Shown here piece after piece: positions 63,109-64,000 of a DNA stretch of 64,000 nt (its first letter is position 1; every line of letters begins with the position of its first letter). The DNA comes from Anaerolineales bacterium UBA5195. Lineage in GTDB: Bacteria > Chloroflexota > Anaerolineae > Anaerolineales > Villigracilaceae. The position numbers and the translations under genes are program-made. The stretch lies in assembly GCA_002412925.1 (NCBI GenBank), contig DHVZ01000057.1, forward strand, positions 1 to 64,000. The letters are read 5' to 3'. A model generated the notes under the pieces. That model ran no database searches, was not told where the DNA came from, and saw nothing but the letters and a program-made list of their open reading frames with translations.

Positions 63109-64000
63109 TCAGGCCAGCGTGCGCTGCAGCCAGGCCACGCGCGGGTCGGTCACAATACTCAATTTCGACGTTGTCATGCGCTTGATCTCTCTCAAAATCT
63201 CATCAGGGAACGGGGTAACGCCGCCTGGTCGTCCATAGAATTCGACCGGGATGCGGCCCTTGACCGCTAGTTGGACATCATTGAGCATCTGACCCTGGTT
63301 CATTTCCACCACCAGAAAGGCGGAAGCCTGGCTGGTAAGTTTCTCCAATGCATCATACGGAAACGGGCTGACCGAGACAGGCCGGAACAACCCAACCTTG
63401 ATTCCCATCTGGCGCGCGGCGCGGACAGCCGAAAGCGCGATGCGGCCCGCCGTGCCAAACCCGACGATGACAAACTCAGCATCGTCCATGAAATATTCCT
63501 TGTAACGGATTTCATTCTGCTGGATGGTCTGCCAGGTTTGCAGCATCCGGTAATTGGCCTGCTCTTCGAGGGGAGGATCCAGGTAAATGGAAGTCAGAAT
63601 CCGGCGCTTGCGGTTGCCTTTGCCATTCACGGCCCAGTCCCAATCCTGGCGGATAACCGGGCGCATCTCAGGCAGTTCAGCCGGTTCCATCATCTGCCCC
63701 ACAGAACCATCGGCCAGGACATAGACCAGGTTACGATACTTTTCGGCCAGGTCGAAGGAGAGCACGGTCAAATCAATCGCTTCCTGCACCGAAGCGGGGG
63801 CGAGAACGATCGGGTGATAGTCGCCGTGACCGCCGCCATGCACCGCCTGGTTGTAATCGGCCTGCGACGGGGCGATGTTACCCAACCCAGGGCCGCCGCG
63901 CTGGACGTTAATCAGCACTGCGGGGACTTCAGTTCCGGCGATGTAAGAAGTCCCTTCCAGCATCAGCGAAAAGCCCGGGCTGGAAGATGAACTCATCACA
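63109..64000 (-). CDS. 2-oxoacid:ferredoxin oxidoreductase, alpha subunit, partial
   Basis: The right window edge removes the N-terminal part; about 296 residues are present. It shows the pyrimidine-binding domain phrase SSSSSPGFSLMLEG, the loop NVQRGGPGLG, and domain II with FVIVGFGTAGRIALSAVRAA. It forms the ThDP site with the beta subunit. First gene of the alpha-beta-gamma operon seen here; any gamma-domain fusion upstream cannot be judged from this window. Confidence 0.93.
   Translation of the reverse strand, partial: VMSSSSSPGFSLMLEGTSYIAGTEVPAVLINVQRGGPGLGNIAPSQADYNQAVHGGGHGDYHPIVLAPASVQEAIDLTVLSFDLAEKYRNLVYVLADGSVGQMMEPAELPEMRPVIRQDWDWAVNGKGNRKRRILTSIYLDPPLEEQANYRMLQTWQTIQQNEIRYKEYFMDDAEFVIVGFGTAGRIALSAVRAARQMGIKVGLFRPVSVSPFPYDALEKLTSQASAFLVVEMNQGQMLNDVQLAVKGRIPVEFYGRPGGVTPFPDEILREIKRMTTSKLSIVTDPRVAWLQRTLA

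Noticed and set aside
1..64000. CRISPR arrays, tRNA and rRNA genes
   Set aside because: No regularly spaced identical repeats with unique spacers were seen; the 14-bp tandem array has no spacers. No tRNA T-arm/acceptor combination was found apart from the tmRNA.

Overview
The window looks like one contiguous piece of a bacterial chromosome, most likely from an anaerobic or facultative Chloroflexota bacterium of the Anaerolineae type. This is inferred from gene content and style: lipoproteins with long Pro/Thr linkers, the paired TIGR03960 radical SAM and DUF2344 genes, a TGS-uridine kinase fusion, a CpXC protein, and a three-subunit 2-oxoacid:ferredoxin oxidoreductase. It carries about 59 protein genes, one tmRNA gene (ssrA), no tRNA or rRNA that I can see, and no CRISPR array. 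Both ends cut genes: pgm on the left and the oxidoreductase alpha subunit on the right.

Layout. 0-8.4 kb: end of pgm, aldo/keto reductase, M29 aminopeptidase, GT2 glycosyltransferase, a winged-helix AAA ATPase followed by 14-bp tandem repeats, a glycerophosphodiesterase and a large membrane-anchored GH3 protein. 8.4-13.4 kb: a signalling block (Ser/Thr kinase, FHA-winged helix regulator with a coupled leader ORF, CpXC protein, histidine kinase). 13.7-19.2 kb: bactofilin-like membrane protein, lipoprotein, radical SAM / small membrane protein / DUF2344 operon, tmRNA. 19.4-30.7 kb: lipoprotein, dnaK, C39-peptidase-like protein, sbcD, PIG-L deacetylase, greA, lysS and two zinc-ribbon membrane proteins. 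30.7-38.3 kb: a frameshifted ferredoxin gene, a papain-like lipoprotein, an S9 peptidase, hutH and yjbQ. 38.4-46.1 kb: TGS-uridine kinase, ketopantoate reductase-like protein, epimerase, cold-shock protein, DEAD-box helicase, YiiX-like hydrolase and methyltransferase. 46.2-50 kb: a MoxR/DUF58/DUF4129 operon. 50-55.6 kb: GT4, a PTPS-like enzyme, ComB-like phosphatase, alcohol dehydrogenase-like protein, UPF0104 membrane protein and acyltransferase, all on the minus strand. 55.8-60.2 kb: an orphan-looking DNA methyltransferase, an unknown protein, a RAYT transposase with its REP palindromes, isochorismatase, GNAT and a PD-(D/E)XK-like protein. 60.2-64 kb: clpS, aldo/keto reductase and the 2-oxoacid oxidoreductase operon.

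The intergenic DNA is unusually informative. At least eight families of short dispersed repeats occur, several of them also inserted in frame inside genes (lysS, the S9 peptidase, the DUF2344 protein, the RAYT itself, a methyltransferase). About eight genes have a TATAAT-like -10 box only 5-7 nt before the start codon and no ribosome binding site, so they are probably transcribed as leaderless mRNAs. Other genes have Shine-Dalgarno sites.

The best candidates for something undescribed are the RAYT/REP unit that has invaded its own neighbourhood (56.68-58.17 kb), the methyltransferase with a PD-(D/E)XK-like protein 3 kb away, and the PTPS/ComB/dehydrogenase/GT4 group in which the PTPS has Glu in place of the usual catalytic Cys. 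All homology statements come from reading the sequence; no database search was run.
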